This document shows positions 1 through 12,870 of a stretch of DNA of 64,000 nt, in pieces. Origin of the DNA: Halictus rubicundus. Taxonomy: Eukaryota > Arthropoda > Insecta > Hymenoptera > Halictidae. Every line of letters starts with the position of its first letter. Within the stretch, counting starts at the first letter, position 1. Below the pieces are notes generated by a model. It was not told the origin of the DNA and did not search any database. It saw nothing but the letters and a program-made list of their open reading frames with translations. The DNA lies in contig NW_027488636.1 in NCBI RefSeq assembly GCF_050948215.1, positions 186,001 through 250,000 of the forward strand. Direction: 5' to 3'. The translations under genes and the position numbers were made by a program.

Positions 1-1240
1 TAGGATAGAGGATAGGATAGGATAGAGGATACGATAGGATAGGATAGATGATATTATAGTAAAGAGGATAGGATATGATAGAGGATAGGATACGGGACTG
101 GATAGGATAGAGCATAGGATAGGATAGAGGATAGGATAGGATAGAGGATAGGATAGGATAGAGGATAGGATAGGATAGAGGATAGGATAGGATAGAGGAT
201 AGGATAGGATAGAGGATAGGATAGGATAGAGGATAGGATAGGATAGAGGATAGGATAGGATAGAGGATAGGATAGGATAGAGGATAGGATAGGCTAGAGG
301 ATACGATATAGGAGTGGATAGGATAGAGGATAGGATACGACAGAGGATAGGATAGGATAGAGGATAGGATAGGATAGCGGAAAGGATAGGATAGAGTATA
401 GAATAGGATAGAGTATAGGATAGGATAGAGGAGAGGATAGGGGATTGGATAGGATAGAGGATAGGATAGGATATAGGATAGGATAGGATAGAGGATAGGA
501 TAGGATAGAGGATAGGATAGGGAATTGGATAGAATAGAGGATAGGATAGGATACAGGATAGGATAGGATAGAGGATATGATAGGATAGAGGATAGGATAC
601 GGTATGGGATTGGATAGGATAGACCATAGGATAGGATAGAGGATAGGATATGATAGAGGATAGGATAGGATAGAGGATAGGATAGGATAGAGGATACGAT
701 AGGGGATTGGATAGAATAGAGGATAGGATAGGATACAGGATAGGATAGGATAGAGGATATGATAGGATAGAGGACAGGATAGGATAGAGGATAGGATAGG
801 ATAGAGGATATGATAGGATAGAGGATAGGATAGAATAGAGGATAGGATAGGGTAGAGGGCAGGTTAGCATAGAGGATAGGATAGGATAGAGGATTCGATA
901 GGATTGAGGATAGGATAGGATAGAGGATAGGATAGGGGATTGGAGAGGATAGGATAGAGAATAGGGTAGGGTAGAAGATACAATAGTATAGAGGATAGGA
1001 TAGGATAGAGGATAGGATAGGATAGAGGATATGATAGGATAGGATAGAGGATAGGATTGGGTAGAGGATAGGATAGGATAAAGGATGGGATAGGATAGAG
1101 GATAGGATAGGATAGAGCATAGGATAGGATAGAGGATAGGATAGGATAGGATAGATGATATCATAGTAAAGAGGATAGGATATGATAGAGGATAGGATAG
1201 GGGACTGGATAGGATAGAGGATAGGATAGGATAGAGGATA
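1..1240. repeat. Segmental copy 1 of the 5,040-bp-offset pair
   Basis: Line-by-line comparison with 5,041-6,280 shows no difference that I could find over 1,240 bp, including rare variants such as agaccatagg (621 against 5,661), ggtagagggc (851 against 5,891) and tatcatag (1,160 against 6,200). After 1,240 the two diverge: the second copy skips about 290 bp and continues with sequence matching 1,531 onward. The true left end lies before the window. Confidence 0.9.
127..296. repeat. Reference tract of near-perfect 17-bp units
   Basis: The gagg of each heptamer/pentamer junction falls at 127, 144, 161, 178, 195, 212, 229, 246, 263, 280 and 297, a strict 17-bp spacing. The first nine units are identical; the tenth carries ggct instead of ggat (292-295). 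This tract defines the consensus most clearly. The same tract recurs at 5,167-5,336 inside the 5,040-bp-offset duplication. Confidence 0.95.
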
Positions 1241-1950
1241 CGATATAGGATTGGATAGGATAGAGGATAGGATACGATAGAGGATAGGATAGGATAGAGG
1301 ATAGGATAGGATAGAGAATAGGATATAGGATTGGACAGGATAGAGGATAGAATAGGGTAGAGGATAGGATAGGATAGAGGATAGGATATGATAGAGGATA
1401 GGATAGGATAGAGGATATGATAGGATAGAGGATAGGATAGGATAGAGGATACCATATAGGATTGGATAGGATAGAGGATAGGATACGATAGAGGATAGGA
1501 TAGAATAGAGGATAGGATAGGATAGAGGATAGGATAGGATATAGGATACGATATGGGATTAGATAGGATAGAGGATAGGATACGATAGAGGATAGGATTG
1601 GATAGAGGATAGGATAGGATAGAGGATAGGATAGGATAGAGGATAGGATAGGATAGAGCATAGGATAGGATAGAGGATAGGATAGGATAGAGGATATGAT
1701 AGGATAGGATAGAGGATAGGATTGGATAGAGGATAGGATAGGATAGAGGATAGGATAGGATAGAGGATAGGATAGGATAGAGGATAGGATAGGATAGAGG
1801 ATAGGATAGGATAGAGGATAGGATAGGATAGGGTAGATGATATTATAGTAAAGAGGATAGGATATGATAGAGGATAGGATAGGGGACTGGATAGGATAGA
1901 GGATAGGATAGGATAGAGGATAGGATAGGATAGAGGATAGGATAGGATAG

Positions 1951-4340
1951 AGTATAGGATTGGATTGAGGATAGGATAGGATAGTGGATAGGATAAGATA
2001 GAGGATAGGATAGAATAGAGTAAAGGATAGGATAGAGGATAAGATAGGATAGAGGATAGGATACGATTGAGGATAGGATAGGATAGATTATAGAATAGGA
2101 TAGAGGATAGGATAGGATAGAGGATAGGATAGGATAGAGTATAGGATAGGATAGAGGATAGGATAGGATAGAGGATAGGATAGAGGATGGGATAGGATAG
2201 GATAGAGAATAGGATAGGATAGAGTATAGGATTGGATTGAGGATAGGATAGGATAGTGGATAGGATAAGATAGAGGATAGGATAGAATAGAGTAAAGGAT
2301 AGGATAGAGGATAAGGTAGGATAGAGGATAGGATAGGATAGAGGATAGGATAGGATAGAGGATAGGATAGGATAGAGAAGAGGATAGGATAGAGGATAGG
2401 ATAGGATTGAGGATAGGATAGGATTGAGGATAGGATAGGATAGAGGATAAGTTAGGGTAGAGGATAGGATAGGATAGAGTATAGGATTGGATTGAGGATA
2501 GGATAGGATAGTGGATAGGATAGGATAGAGGATAGGATAGAGGATTGGATAGGATAGAGGATAGGATAGGATAGAGAATAGGATAGGATAGAAGATAGGA
2601 TAGGATAGAGGATAGGATAGGATAGAGGATAGGATAGAGGATTGGATAGGATAGAGGATAGGATACGATAGAGGATAGGATATGATAGTGTATAGGATTG
2701 GATAGAGGATAGGATAGGATAGAGGATAGGATAGGATAGAGGATAGGATAGGATAGAGGATTGGATAGGATAGAGGATAGGATACGATAGAGGATAGGAT
2801 ACAATAGAGTATAGGATTGGATAGTGGATAGGTTAGGATTGAGGATAGGATAGGATTGAGGAGAGGAGACGATAGAGGATAGGATAGGATAGAGGATAGG
2901 ATTGGATTGAGGATAGGATAGGATAGAGGATAGGATAGGATAGAGCATACGATAGTGGATAGGATAGGATAGAGATTACGATAGAGGATAGGATAGGATA
3001 GGATAGAGAATAGGATAGGATACATGGTATTATAGGTCAGAGGATAGGATAGGGGATTGGATAGGATAGAGGAGAGGATACGATAGAGGATAGGATAGGA
3101 ATGAGTATAGGATTGGATTGAGGATAGGATAGGATTGAGGATACAATGGGATAGAGGATAGGATATCATAGAGGATAGGATAGGATAGAGGATAGGATAG
3201 GATTGAGGATAGGATAGGATAGATTATAGGATAGGATAGAGGATATGATAGGATAGAGGATAGGATAGGATAGGATAGCGAATAGGATAGGATACATGGT
3301 ATTATAGGGTAGAGGATAGGATAGGGTAGAGGATGGAATACAGGATTGGATAGGATAGAGGATAGGATACGATAGAGGATAGGATAGGATAGAGTATAGG
3401 ATTGGATTGAGGATAGGATAGGATAGAGGATAGAATAGGATAGAGGATAGGATAGGATAGAGGATAGGATAGGATAGAGTATAGGATAGGATAGAGGATA
3501 GGATAGGATAGAGGATAGGATAGGATAGGATAGAGAATAGGATAGGATAGAGTATAGGATTGGATTGAGGATAGGATAGGATAGTGGATAGGATAAGATA
3601 GAGGATAGGATAGAATAGAGTAAAGGATAGGATAGAGGATAAGATAGGATAGAGGATAGGATAGGATTGAGGATAGGATAGGATAGAGGATAGGATAGGA
3701 TAGAGAAGAGGATAGGATAGAGGATAGGATAGGATTGAGGATAGGATAGGATTGAGGATATGATAGGATAGAGGATAAGTTAGGATAGAGGATAGGATAG
3801 GATAGAGTATAGGATTGGATTGAGGATAGGATAGGATAGAGCATACGATAGTGGATAGGATAGGATAGAGGATAGGATAGGATAGAGAATAGGATAGGAT
3901 ACATGGTATTATAGGTTAGAGGATAGGATAGGGGATTGGATAGAATAGAGGATAGGATAGTATAGAGCATACGATAGTGGATAGGATAGGATAGTATAGA
4001 GCATACGATAGTGGATAGGATAGGATAGTATAGAGCATACGATAGTGGTTACGATAGGATAGGATAGGATAGGATAGAGAATAGGATAGTATAGAAGATA
4101 GGATAGGATAGAGGAGAGGATAGGATAGAGGATAGGATAGAGGATTGGATAGGATAGAGGATAGCATACGATAGAGGATAGGATAGGAATGAGTATAGGA
4201 TTGGATTGAGGATAGGATAGGATTGAGGATACAATGGGATAGAGGATAGGATATCATAGAGGATAGGATAGGATAGAGGATAGGATAGGATTGAGGATAG
4301 GATAGGATAGATTATAGGATAGGATAGAGGATATGATAGG
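1951..4340. repeat. B-type block embedded in domain A, copy 1
   Basis: Within this block the A-type landmarks are absent and B-type ones take over: agtataggattggattgagg, acatggtattatag (3,022, 3,294, 3,901), gattacgatagagg, and a 34-bp tandem triplet at about 3,966-4,067. A-type sequence resumes on the right with ggggattggatagaatagag near 4,395. The block has a nearly identical partner at 14,237-16,626 (offset 12,286). A more diverged third version lies around 28.5-29.1 kb (offset 25,768). Edges are approximate. Confidence 0.75.
3966..4067. repeat. 34-bp (2 x 17) tandem triplet
   Basis: agcatacgatagtgg occurs at 3,966, 4,000 and 4,034, exactly 34 bp apart, with ggatagtatag filling the second half of each unit. 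This is a dimer-level higher-order unit. The third copy ends in gtggttacg instead of gtggatagg. Confidence 0.9.
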
Positions 4341-5040
4341 ATAGAGGATAGGATAGGATAGAGGATAGGATAGGATAGAGGATAGGATAGGATAGGGGAT
4401 TGGATAGAATAGAGGATAGGATAGGATACAGGATAGGATAGGATAGAGGATATGATAGGATAGAGGATAGGATAGGATAGAGGATAGGATGGGATAGAGG
4501 ATAGGATAGAATAGAGGATAGGATAGGATACAGGATAGGATAGGATAGAGGATATGATAGGATAGAGGATAGGATAGGATAGAGGATAGGATAGGATAGA
4601 GAATAGGATAGGATAGAGGATAGGATAGGATGGAGGATCGGATAGGATAGGATAGATGATATCATAGTAAAGAGGATAGGATATGACAGAGGATAGGATA
4701 GGGGACTGGATAGGATAGAGGATAGGATAGAATAGAGGATAGGATAGGATAGAGGATAGGATAGGATAGAGGATAGGATAGGATAGAGGATAGGATAGGA
4801 TAGAGGATAGGATAGGATAGAGGATAGGATAGGCTAGAGGATACGATATAGGAGTGGATAGGATAGAGGATAGGATACGATAGAGGATAGGATAGGATAG
4901 AGGATAGGATAGGGTAGCGGAAAGGATAGGATAGAGTATAGAATAGGATAGAGGATAAGATAGGATAGAGGTTAGGATATGATAGAGTATAGGATAGTAT
5001 AGAGAATAGGATATAGGATTGGATAGGATAGAGGATAGAA

Positions 5041-6280
5041 TAGGATAGAGGATAGGATAGGATAGAGGATACGATAGGATAGGATAGATGATATTATAGT
5101 AAAGAGGATAGGATATGATAGAGGATAGGATACGGGACTGGATAGGATAGAGCATAGGATAGGATAGAGGATAGGATAGGATAGAGGATAGGATAGGATA
5201 GAGGATAGGATAGGATAGAGGATAGGATAGGATAGAGGATAGGATAGGATAGAGGATAGGATAGGATAGAGGATAGGATAGGATAGAGGATAGGATAGGA
5301 TAGAGGATAGGATAGGATAGAGGATAGGATAGGCTAGAGGATACGATATAGGAGTGGATAGGATAGAGGATAGGATACGACAGAGGATAGGATAGGATAG
5401 AGGATAGGATAGGATAGCGGAAAGGATAGGATAGAGTATAGAATAGGATAGAGTATAGGATAGGATAGAGGAGAGGATAGGGGATTGGATAGGATAGAGG
5501 ATAGGATAGGATATAGGATAGGATAGGATAGAGGATAGGATAGGATAGAGGATAGGATAGGGAATTGGATAGAATAGAGGATAGGATAGGATACAGGATA
5601 GGATAGGATAGAGGATATGATAGGATAGAGGATAGGATACGGTATGGGATTGGATAGGATAGACCATAGGATAGGATAGAGGATAGGATATGATAGAGGA
5701 TAGGATAGGATAGAGGATAGGATAGGATAGAGGATACGATAGGGGATTGGATAGAATAGAGGATAGGATAGGATACAGGATAGGATAGGATAGAGGATAT
5801 GATAGGATAGAGGACAGGATAGGATAGAGGATAGGATAGGATAGAGGATATGATAGGATAGAGGATAGGATAGAATAGAGGATAGGATAGGGTAGAGGGC
5901 AGGTTAGCATAGAGGATAGGATAGGATAGAGGATTCGATAGGATTGAGGATAGGATAGGATAGAGGATAGGATAGGGGATTGGAGAGGATAGGATAGAGA
6001 ATAGGGTAGGGTAGAAGATACAATAGTATAGAGGATAGGATAGGATAGAGGATAGGATAGGATAGAGGATATGATAGGATAGGATAGAGGATAGGATTGG
6101 GTAGAGGATAGGATAGGATAAAGGATGGGATAGGATAGAGGATAGGATAGGATAGAGCATAGGATAGGATAGAGGATAGGATAGGATAGGATAGATGATA
6201 TCATAGTAAAGAGGATAGGATATGATAGAGGATAGGATAGGGGACTGGATAGGATAGAGGATAGGATAGGATAGAGGATA
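5041..6280. repeat. Segmental copy 2 of the 5,040-bp-offset pair
   Basis: Matches 1-1,240 without visible change. From 6,281 it matches 1,531 onward, apart from a substitution (gattgg here, gattag in the first copy). So relative to copy 1 a block of about 290 bp is missing. Confidence 0.9.
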
Positions 6281-7083
6281 GGATAGGATATAGGATACGA
6301 TATGGGATTGGATAGGATAGAGGATAGGATACGATAGAGGATAGGATTGGATAGAGGATAGGATAGGATAGAGGATAGGATAGGATAGAGGATAGGATAG
6401 GATAGAGCATAGGATAGGATAGAGGATAGGATAGGATAGAGGATATGATAGAATAGGATAGAGGATAGGATTGGATAGAGGAAAGGATAGGATAGAGGAT
6501 AGGATAGGATAGAGGATAGGATAGGATAGAGGATAGGATAGGATAGGGTAGATGATATTATAGTAAAGAGGATAGGATATGATAGAGGATAGGATAGGGG
6601 ACTGGATAGGATAGAGGATAGGATAGGATAGAGGATACGATATAGGATTGGATAGGATAGAGGATAGGATACGATAGAGGATAGGATAGAATAGAGGATA
6701 GGATAGGATAGAGGATAGGATAGGATAGAGGATATGATAGGATAGAGGATAGGATAGGATAGAGGATATGATAGGATAGAGGATAGGATACGATAGAGGA
6801 TAGGATAGGATAGAGGATAGGATAGGATAGAGAATAGGATATAGGATTGGATAGGATAGAGGATAGAATAAGATAGAGGATAGGATAGGATAGAGGATAG
6901 GATATGATAGAGGATAGGATAGGGTAGAGGATAGGATAGGATAGAGGATAGGATAGGATAGAGGATATGATAGGATAGAGGATATGATAGGATAGAGGAT
7001 AGGATAGGATAGAGGATAGGATAGGATAAAGGATAGGATAGGATAGAGGATAGGATAGGATAGAGGATAGGATAGGATAGGAT

Positions 7084-7660
7084 AGATGATATTATAGTAA
7101 AGAGGATAGGATATGATAGAGGATAGGATACGGGACTGGATAGGATAGAGGATAGGATAGGATAGAGGATAGGATAGGATAGAGGATAGGATAGGATAGA
7201 GGATAGGATAGGATAGAGGATAGGATAGGATAGAGGATAGGATAGGATAGAGGATATGATAGGATAGAGGATACGATATGGGATTGGATAGGATAGAGGA
7301 TAGGATACGATAGAGGATAGGATAGTATAGAGGATAGGATAGGATAGAGAATAGGATATAGGATTGGATAGGATAGAGGGTAGAATAGGATAGAGGATAG
7401 GATAGGATAGAGGATAGGATATAGGATTGGATAGGATAGAGGATAGAATAGGATAGAGGATAGGATAGGATAGAGGATAGGATGCGATATAGGATTGGAT
7501 AGGATAGAGGATAGAATAGGATAGAGGATAGGATAGGATAGAGGATAGGATATGATAGAGGATAGGATAGGATAGAGGATAGGATAGGATACAGGATAGG
7601 ATAGGGGATTGGATAGAATAGAGGATAGGATAGGGTACAGGATAGGATAGAGCATAGGAT
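7084..7660. repeat. Segmental copy 1 of the 1,721/1,704-bp-offset pair
   Basis: Matches 8,805-9,364. The offset is 1,721 at the agatgatatt landmark and 1,704 at the closing agcatagg (7,651 and 9,355), one 17-bp unit shorter. Shared rare variants include cgggactgg, gatgcgatatagg and gggtacagg. Confidence 0.8.
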
Positions 7661-8112
7661 AGGATAGAGGATAGGATAGGATAGAGGATATGATAGGATA
7701 GGATAGAGGATAGGATTGGATAGAGGATAGGATAGGATAGAGGATAGGATAGGGGATTGGATAGAATAGAGGATAGGATAGGGTACAGGATAGGATAGGA
7801 TAGAGGATATGATAGGATAGAGGATAGGATAGGATAGAGGATAGGATAGGATAGAGGATAGGATAGGATAGAGGATAGGATAGGATAGAGGATAGGATAG
7901 GATAGAGGATAGGATAGGATAGAGGATAGGATAGGATAGGGGATTGGATAGAATAGAGGATAGGATAGGATACAGGATAGGATGGGATAGAGGATATGAT
8001 AGGATAGAGGATAGGATAGGATAGAGGATAGGATGGGATAGAGGATAGGATAGGATAGAGGATAGGATAGGATAGAGGATAGGATAGGATAGAGGATCGG
8101 ATAGGATAGGAT

Positions 8113-8586
8113 AGATGATATTATAGTAAAGAGGATAGGATATGATAGAGGATAGGATAGGGGACTGGATAGGATAGAGGATAGGATAGGATAGAGGATA
8201 GGATATGATAGAGGATAGGATATTTTATAGGATAGGATAGGATAGAGGGTAGGATAGGATAGAGGATAGGATAGGATTGGATAGTGAATAGGATATAGGA
8301 TTGGATTGGATAGAGGATAGAATAGGATAGAGGATAAGATAGGATAGAGGATAGGATAGGGGATTGGATAGAATAGAGGATAGGATAGGATACAGGATAG
8401 GATAGGATAGAGGATATGATAGGATAGAGGATAGGATAGGATAGAGGATAGGATAGGATAGAGAATAGGATAGGATAGAGGATAGGATAGGATAGAGGAT
8501 CGGATAGGATAGGATAGATGATATTATAGTAAAGAGGATAGGATATGATAGAGGATAGGATAGGGGACTGGATAGGATAGAGGATA
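8113..8586. repeat. Segmental copy 1 of the 1,687-bp-offset pair
   Basis: Matches 9,800-10,273. Shared landmarks are agatgatatt (8,113 and 9,800), the unusual tattttat (8,221 and 9,908), gatcgg (8,495) and the next agatgatatt (8,516 and 10,203). Related but more changed copies end at 11,356, 12,577 and 17,372, where tattttat is replaced by gatatagg. Confidence 0.85.
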
Positions 8587-8804
8587 GAATAAGATAGAGG
8601 ATAGGATAGGATAGAGGATAGGATATGATAGAGGATAGGATAGGGTAGAGGATAGGATAGGATAGAGGATAGGATAGGATAGAGGATATGATAGGATAGA
8701 GGATATGATAGGATAGAGGATAGGATAGGATAGAGGATAGGATAGGATAAAGGATAGGATAGGATAGAGGATAGGATAGGATAGAGGATAGGATAGGATA
8801 GGAT

Positions 8805-9364
8805 AGATGATATTATAGTAAAGAGGATAGGATATGATAGAGGATAGGATACGGGACTGGATAGGATAGAGGATAGGATAGGATAGAGGATAGGATAGGA
8901 TAGAGGATAGGATAGGATAGAGGATAGGATAGGATAGAGGATAGGATAGGATAGAGGATATGATAGGATAGAGGATACGATATGGGATTGGATAGGATAG
9001 AGGATAGGATACGATAGAGGATAGGATAGTATAGAGGATAGGATAGGATAGAGAATAGGATATAGGATTGGATAGGATAGAGGGTAGAATAGGATAGAGG
9101 ATAGGATAGGATAGAGGATAGGATATAGGATTGGATAGGATAGAGGATAGAATAGGATAGAGGATAGGATAGGATAGAGGATAGGATGCGATATAGGATT
9201 GGATAGGATAGAGGATAGAATAGGATAGAGGATAGGATAGGATAGAGGATAGGATATGATAGAGGATAGGATATGATAGAGGATAGGATAGGATACAGGA
9301 TAGGATAGGGGATTGGATAGAATAGAGGATAGGATAGGGTACAGGATAGGATAGAGCATAGGAT
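8805..9364. repeat. Segmental copy 2 of the 1,721/1,704-bp-offset pair
   Basis: Partner of 7,084-7,660, shorter by one 17-bp unit. It is immediately followed by satellite that also resembles the sequence following the first copy (gatatgataggatagg, then ggggattggatagaatagag). Confidence 0.8.
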
Positions 9365-9799
9365 AGGATAGAGGATAGGATAGGATAGAGGATATGATAG
9401 GATAGGATAGAGGATAGGATTGGATAGAGGATAGGATAGGATAGAGGATAGGATAGGGGATTGGATAGAATAGAGGATAGGATAGGGTACAGGATAGGAT
9501 AGGATAGAGGATATGATAGGATAGAGGATAGGATAGGATAGAGGATAGGATAGGATAGAGGATAGGATAGGATAGAGGATAGGATAGGATAGAGGATAGG
9601 ATAGGATAGAGGATAGGATAGGATAGAGGATAGGATAGGATAGGGGATTGGATAGAATAGAGGATAGGATAGGATACAGGATAGGATGGGATAGAGGATA
9701 TGATAGGATAGAGGATAGGATAGGATAGAGGATAGGATGGGATAGAGGATAGGATAGGATAGAGGATAGGATAGGATAGAGGATCGGATAGGATAGGAT

Positions 9800-10273
9800 A
9801 GATGATATTATAGTAAAGAGGATAGGATATGATAGAGGATAGGATAGGGGACTGGATAGGATAGAGGATAGGATAGGATAGAGGATAGGATATGATAGAG
9901 GATAGGATATTTTATGGGATAGGATAGGATAGAGGGTAGGATAGGATAGAGGATAGGATAGGATTGGATAGTGAATAGGATATAGGATTGGATTGGATAG
10001 AGGATAGAATAGGATAGAGGATAAGATAGGATAGAGGATAGGATAGGGGATTGGATAGAATAGAGGATAGGATAGGATACAGGATAGGATAGGATAGAGG
10101 ATATGATAGGATAGAGGATAGGATAGGATAGAGGATAGGATAGGATAGAGAATAGGATAGGATAGAGGATAGGATAGGATAGAGGATCGGATAGGATAGG
10201 ATAGATGATATTATAGTAAAGAGGATAGGATATGATAGAGGATAGGATAGGGGACTGGATAGGATAGAGGATA
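9800..10273. repeat. Segmental copy 2 of the 1,687-bp-offset pair
   Basis: Partner of 8,113-8,586, with one visible substitution just after the tattttat string (tatagg in the first copy, tatggg here). Confidence 0.85.
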
Positions 10274-11879
10274 GGATAGGATAGAGGATAGGATAGGATA
10301 GAGGATAGGATAGGATAGAGGATAGGATAGGATAGAGGATAGGATAGAGGATAGGATAGGATAGAGGATAGGATAGGATAGAGGATAGGATAGGATAGAG
10401 GATAGGATAGGATAGAGGATAGGATAGGCTAGAGGATACGATATAGGAGTAGATAGGATAAAGGATAGGATACGATAGAGGATAGGATAGGATAGAGGAT
10501 AGGATAGGATAGAGGATATGATAGGATAGGATAGAGGATAGGATTGGATAGAGGATAGGATAGGATAGAGGATAGGATAGGGGATTGGATAGAATAGAGG
10601 ATAGGATAGGGTACAGGATAGGATAGGATAGAGGATATGATAGGATAGAGGATAGCATAGGATAGAGGATAGGATAGGATAGAGGATAGGATAGGATAGA
10701 GGATAGGATAGGATAGAGGATAGGATAGGATAGAGGATAGGATAGGATAGGGGATTGGATAGAATAGAGGATAGGATAGGATACAGGATAGGATAGGATA
10801 GAGGATATGATAGGATAGAGGATAGGATAGGATAGAGGATAGGATGGGATAGAGGATAGGATAGGATAGAGGATAGGATAGGATAGGATAGAGGATAGGA
10901 TAGGATAGAGGATAGGATAGTTGATATTATAGTAATGAGGATAGGATATGATAGAGGATAGGATAGGGGACTGGATAGGATAGAGGATAGGATAGGATAG
11001 GGGATTGGATAGGATAGAGGATAGGATATGATATAGGATAGGATAGGATAGAGGATAGGATATGATATAGGATAGGATAGGATAGAGGGTAGGATAGGAT
11101 AGAGGATAGGATAGGATTGGATAGTGAATAGGATATAGGATTGGATTGGATAGAGGATAGAATAGGATAGAGGATAAGATAGGATAGAGGATAGGATAGG
11201 GGATTGGATAGAATAGAGGATAGGATAGGATACAGGATAGGATAGGATAGAGGATATGGTAGGATAGAGGATAGGATAGGATAGAGGATAGGATAGGATA
11301 GAGAATAGGATAGGATAGAGGATAGGATAGGATAGAGGATCGGATAGGATAGGATAGATGATATTATAGTAAAGAGGATAGGATATGATAGAGGATAGGA
11401 TAGGGGACTGGATAGGATAGAGGATAGGATAGGATAGAGGATAGGATAGGATAGAGGATAGGATAGGATATAGGATAGGATAGGATAGAGGATAGGATAG
11501 AGGATAGGATAGGATAGAGGATAGGATAGGATAGAGGATAGGATAGGCTAGAGGATACGATATAGGAGTAGATAGGATAAAGGATAGGATACGATAGAGG
11601 ATAGGATAGGATAGAGGATAGGATAGGATAGAGGATATGATAGGATAGGATAGAGGGTAGGATTGGATAGAGGATAGGATAGGATAGAGGATAGGATAGG
11701 GGATTGGATAGAATAGAGGATAGGATAGGGTACAGGATAGGATAGGATAGAGGATATGATAGGATAGAGGATAGGATAGGATAGAGGATAGGATAGGATA
11801 GAGGATAGGATAGGATAGAGGATAGGATAGGATAGAGGATAGGATAGGATAGAGGATAGGATAAGATAGAGGATAGGAT

Positions 11880-12870
11880 AGGATAGGGGATTGGATAGAA
11901 TAGAGGATAGGATAGGATACAGGATAGGATAGGATAGAGGATATGATAGGATAGAGGATAGGATAGGATAGAGGATAGGATGGGATAGAGGATAGGATAG
12001 GATAGAGGATAGGATAGGATAGGATAGAGGATAGGATAGGATAGAGGATAGGATAGTTGATATTATAGTAAAGAGGATAGGATATGATAGAGGATAGGAT
12101 AGGGGACTGGATAGGATAGAGGATAGGATAGGATAGGGGATTGGATAGGATAGAGGATAGGATATGATATAGGATACGATAGGATAGAGGATAGGATATG
12201 ATATAGGATAGGATAGGATAGAGGGTAGGATAGGATAGAGGATAGGATATGATATAGGATACGATAGGATAGAGGATAGGATATAATATAGGATAAGATA
12301 GGATAGAGGGTAGGATAGGATAGAGGATAGGATAGGATTGGATAGTGAATAGGATATAGGATTGGATTGGATAGAGGATAGAATAGGATAGAGGATAAGA
12401 TAGGATAGAGGATAGGATAGGGGATTGGATAGAATAGAGGATAGGATAGGATACAGGATAGGATAGGATAGAGGATATGATAGGATAGAGGATAGGATAG
12501 GATAGAGGATAGGATAGGATAGAGAATAGGATAGGATAGAGGATAGGATAGGATAGAGGATCGGATAGGATAGGATAGATGATATTATAGTAAAGAGGAT
12601 AGGATATGATAGAGGATAGGATAGGGGACTGGATAGGATAGAGGATAGGATAGAATAGAGGATAGGATAGGATAGAGGATAGGATAGGATAGAGGATAGG
12701 ATAGGATAGAGGATAGGATAGGATAGAGGATAGGATAGGATAGAGGATAGGATAGGCTAGAGGATACGATATCGGAGTGGATAGGATAGAGGATAGGATA
12801 CGATAGAGGATAGGATAGGATAGAGGATAGGATAGGGTAGCGGAAAGGATAGGATAGAGTATAGAATAGG
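11880..12870. repeat. Segmental copy 1 of the 4,795-bp-offset pair
   Basis: Matches 16,675-17,665: ggggattgg at 11,886 and 16,681, agttgatatt at 12,055 and 16,850, agatgatatt at 12,577 and 17,372, ggct at 12,755 and 17,550, cggaaagg at 12,841 and 17,636. Scattered substitutions are present, such as atataggat near 12,210 against atgtaggat near 17,000. Confidence 0.8.

Larger units (their letters stand above)
1..1950. repeat. Domain A, first part
   Basis: A-type satellite. Its markers are agatgatattatagtaaaga (46, with a tatcatag variant at 1,153, and 1,835), followed about 50-60 bp later by ggggactgg or cgggactgg. It also carries ggggattggatagaatagag and the ggctagagg variant at 292. No stretch here departs from the 17-bp repeat. 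The right edge is set where the B-type marker agtataggattggattgagg first appears, at 1,951. Confidence 0.75.
601..4340. repeat. Segmental copy 1 of the 12.3-kb-offset pair
   Basis: Pairs with 12,904-16,626. The offset is 12,303 at 621, 858, 1,204 and 1,451, and 12,286 at 1,333 and again from about 2,088 to 4,257. Each switch equals one 17-bp unit gained or lost. Substitutions are rare. One short internal stretch just before 1,450 differs in motif content between the copies, as if replaced. Confidence 0.85.

Noticed and set aside
3022..3045. The acatggtattatag landmark as a CENP-B box or origin-like element
   Set aside because: It does not match the CENP-B box core (TTCG...CGGG), and nothing else supports an origin. 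It is kept only as a subfamily marker.
8214..8240. tattttatagg near 8,221 and tatattata-like strings as TATA boxes or promoters
   Set aside because: They are isolated AT-rich variants inside the satellite and occur in duplicated copies; no gene lies downstream on either strand.
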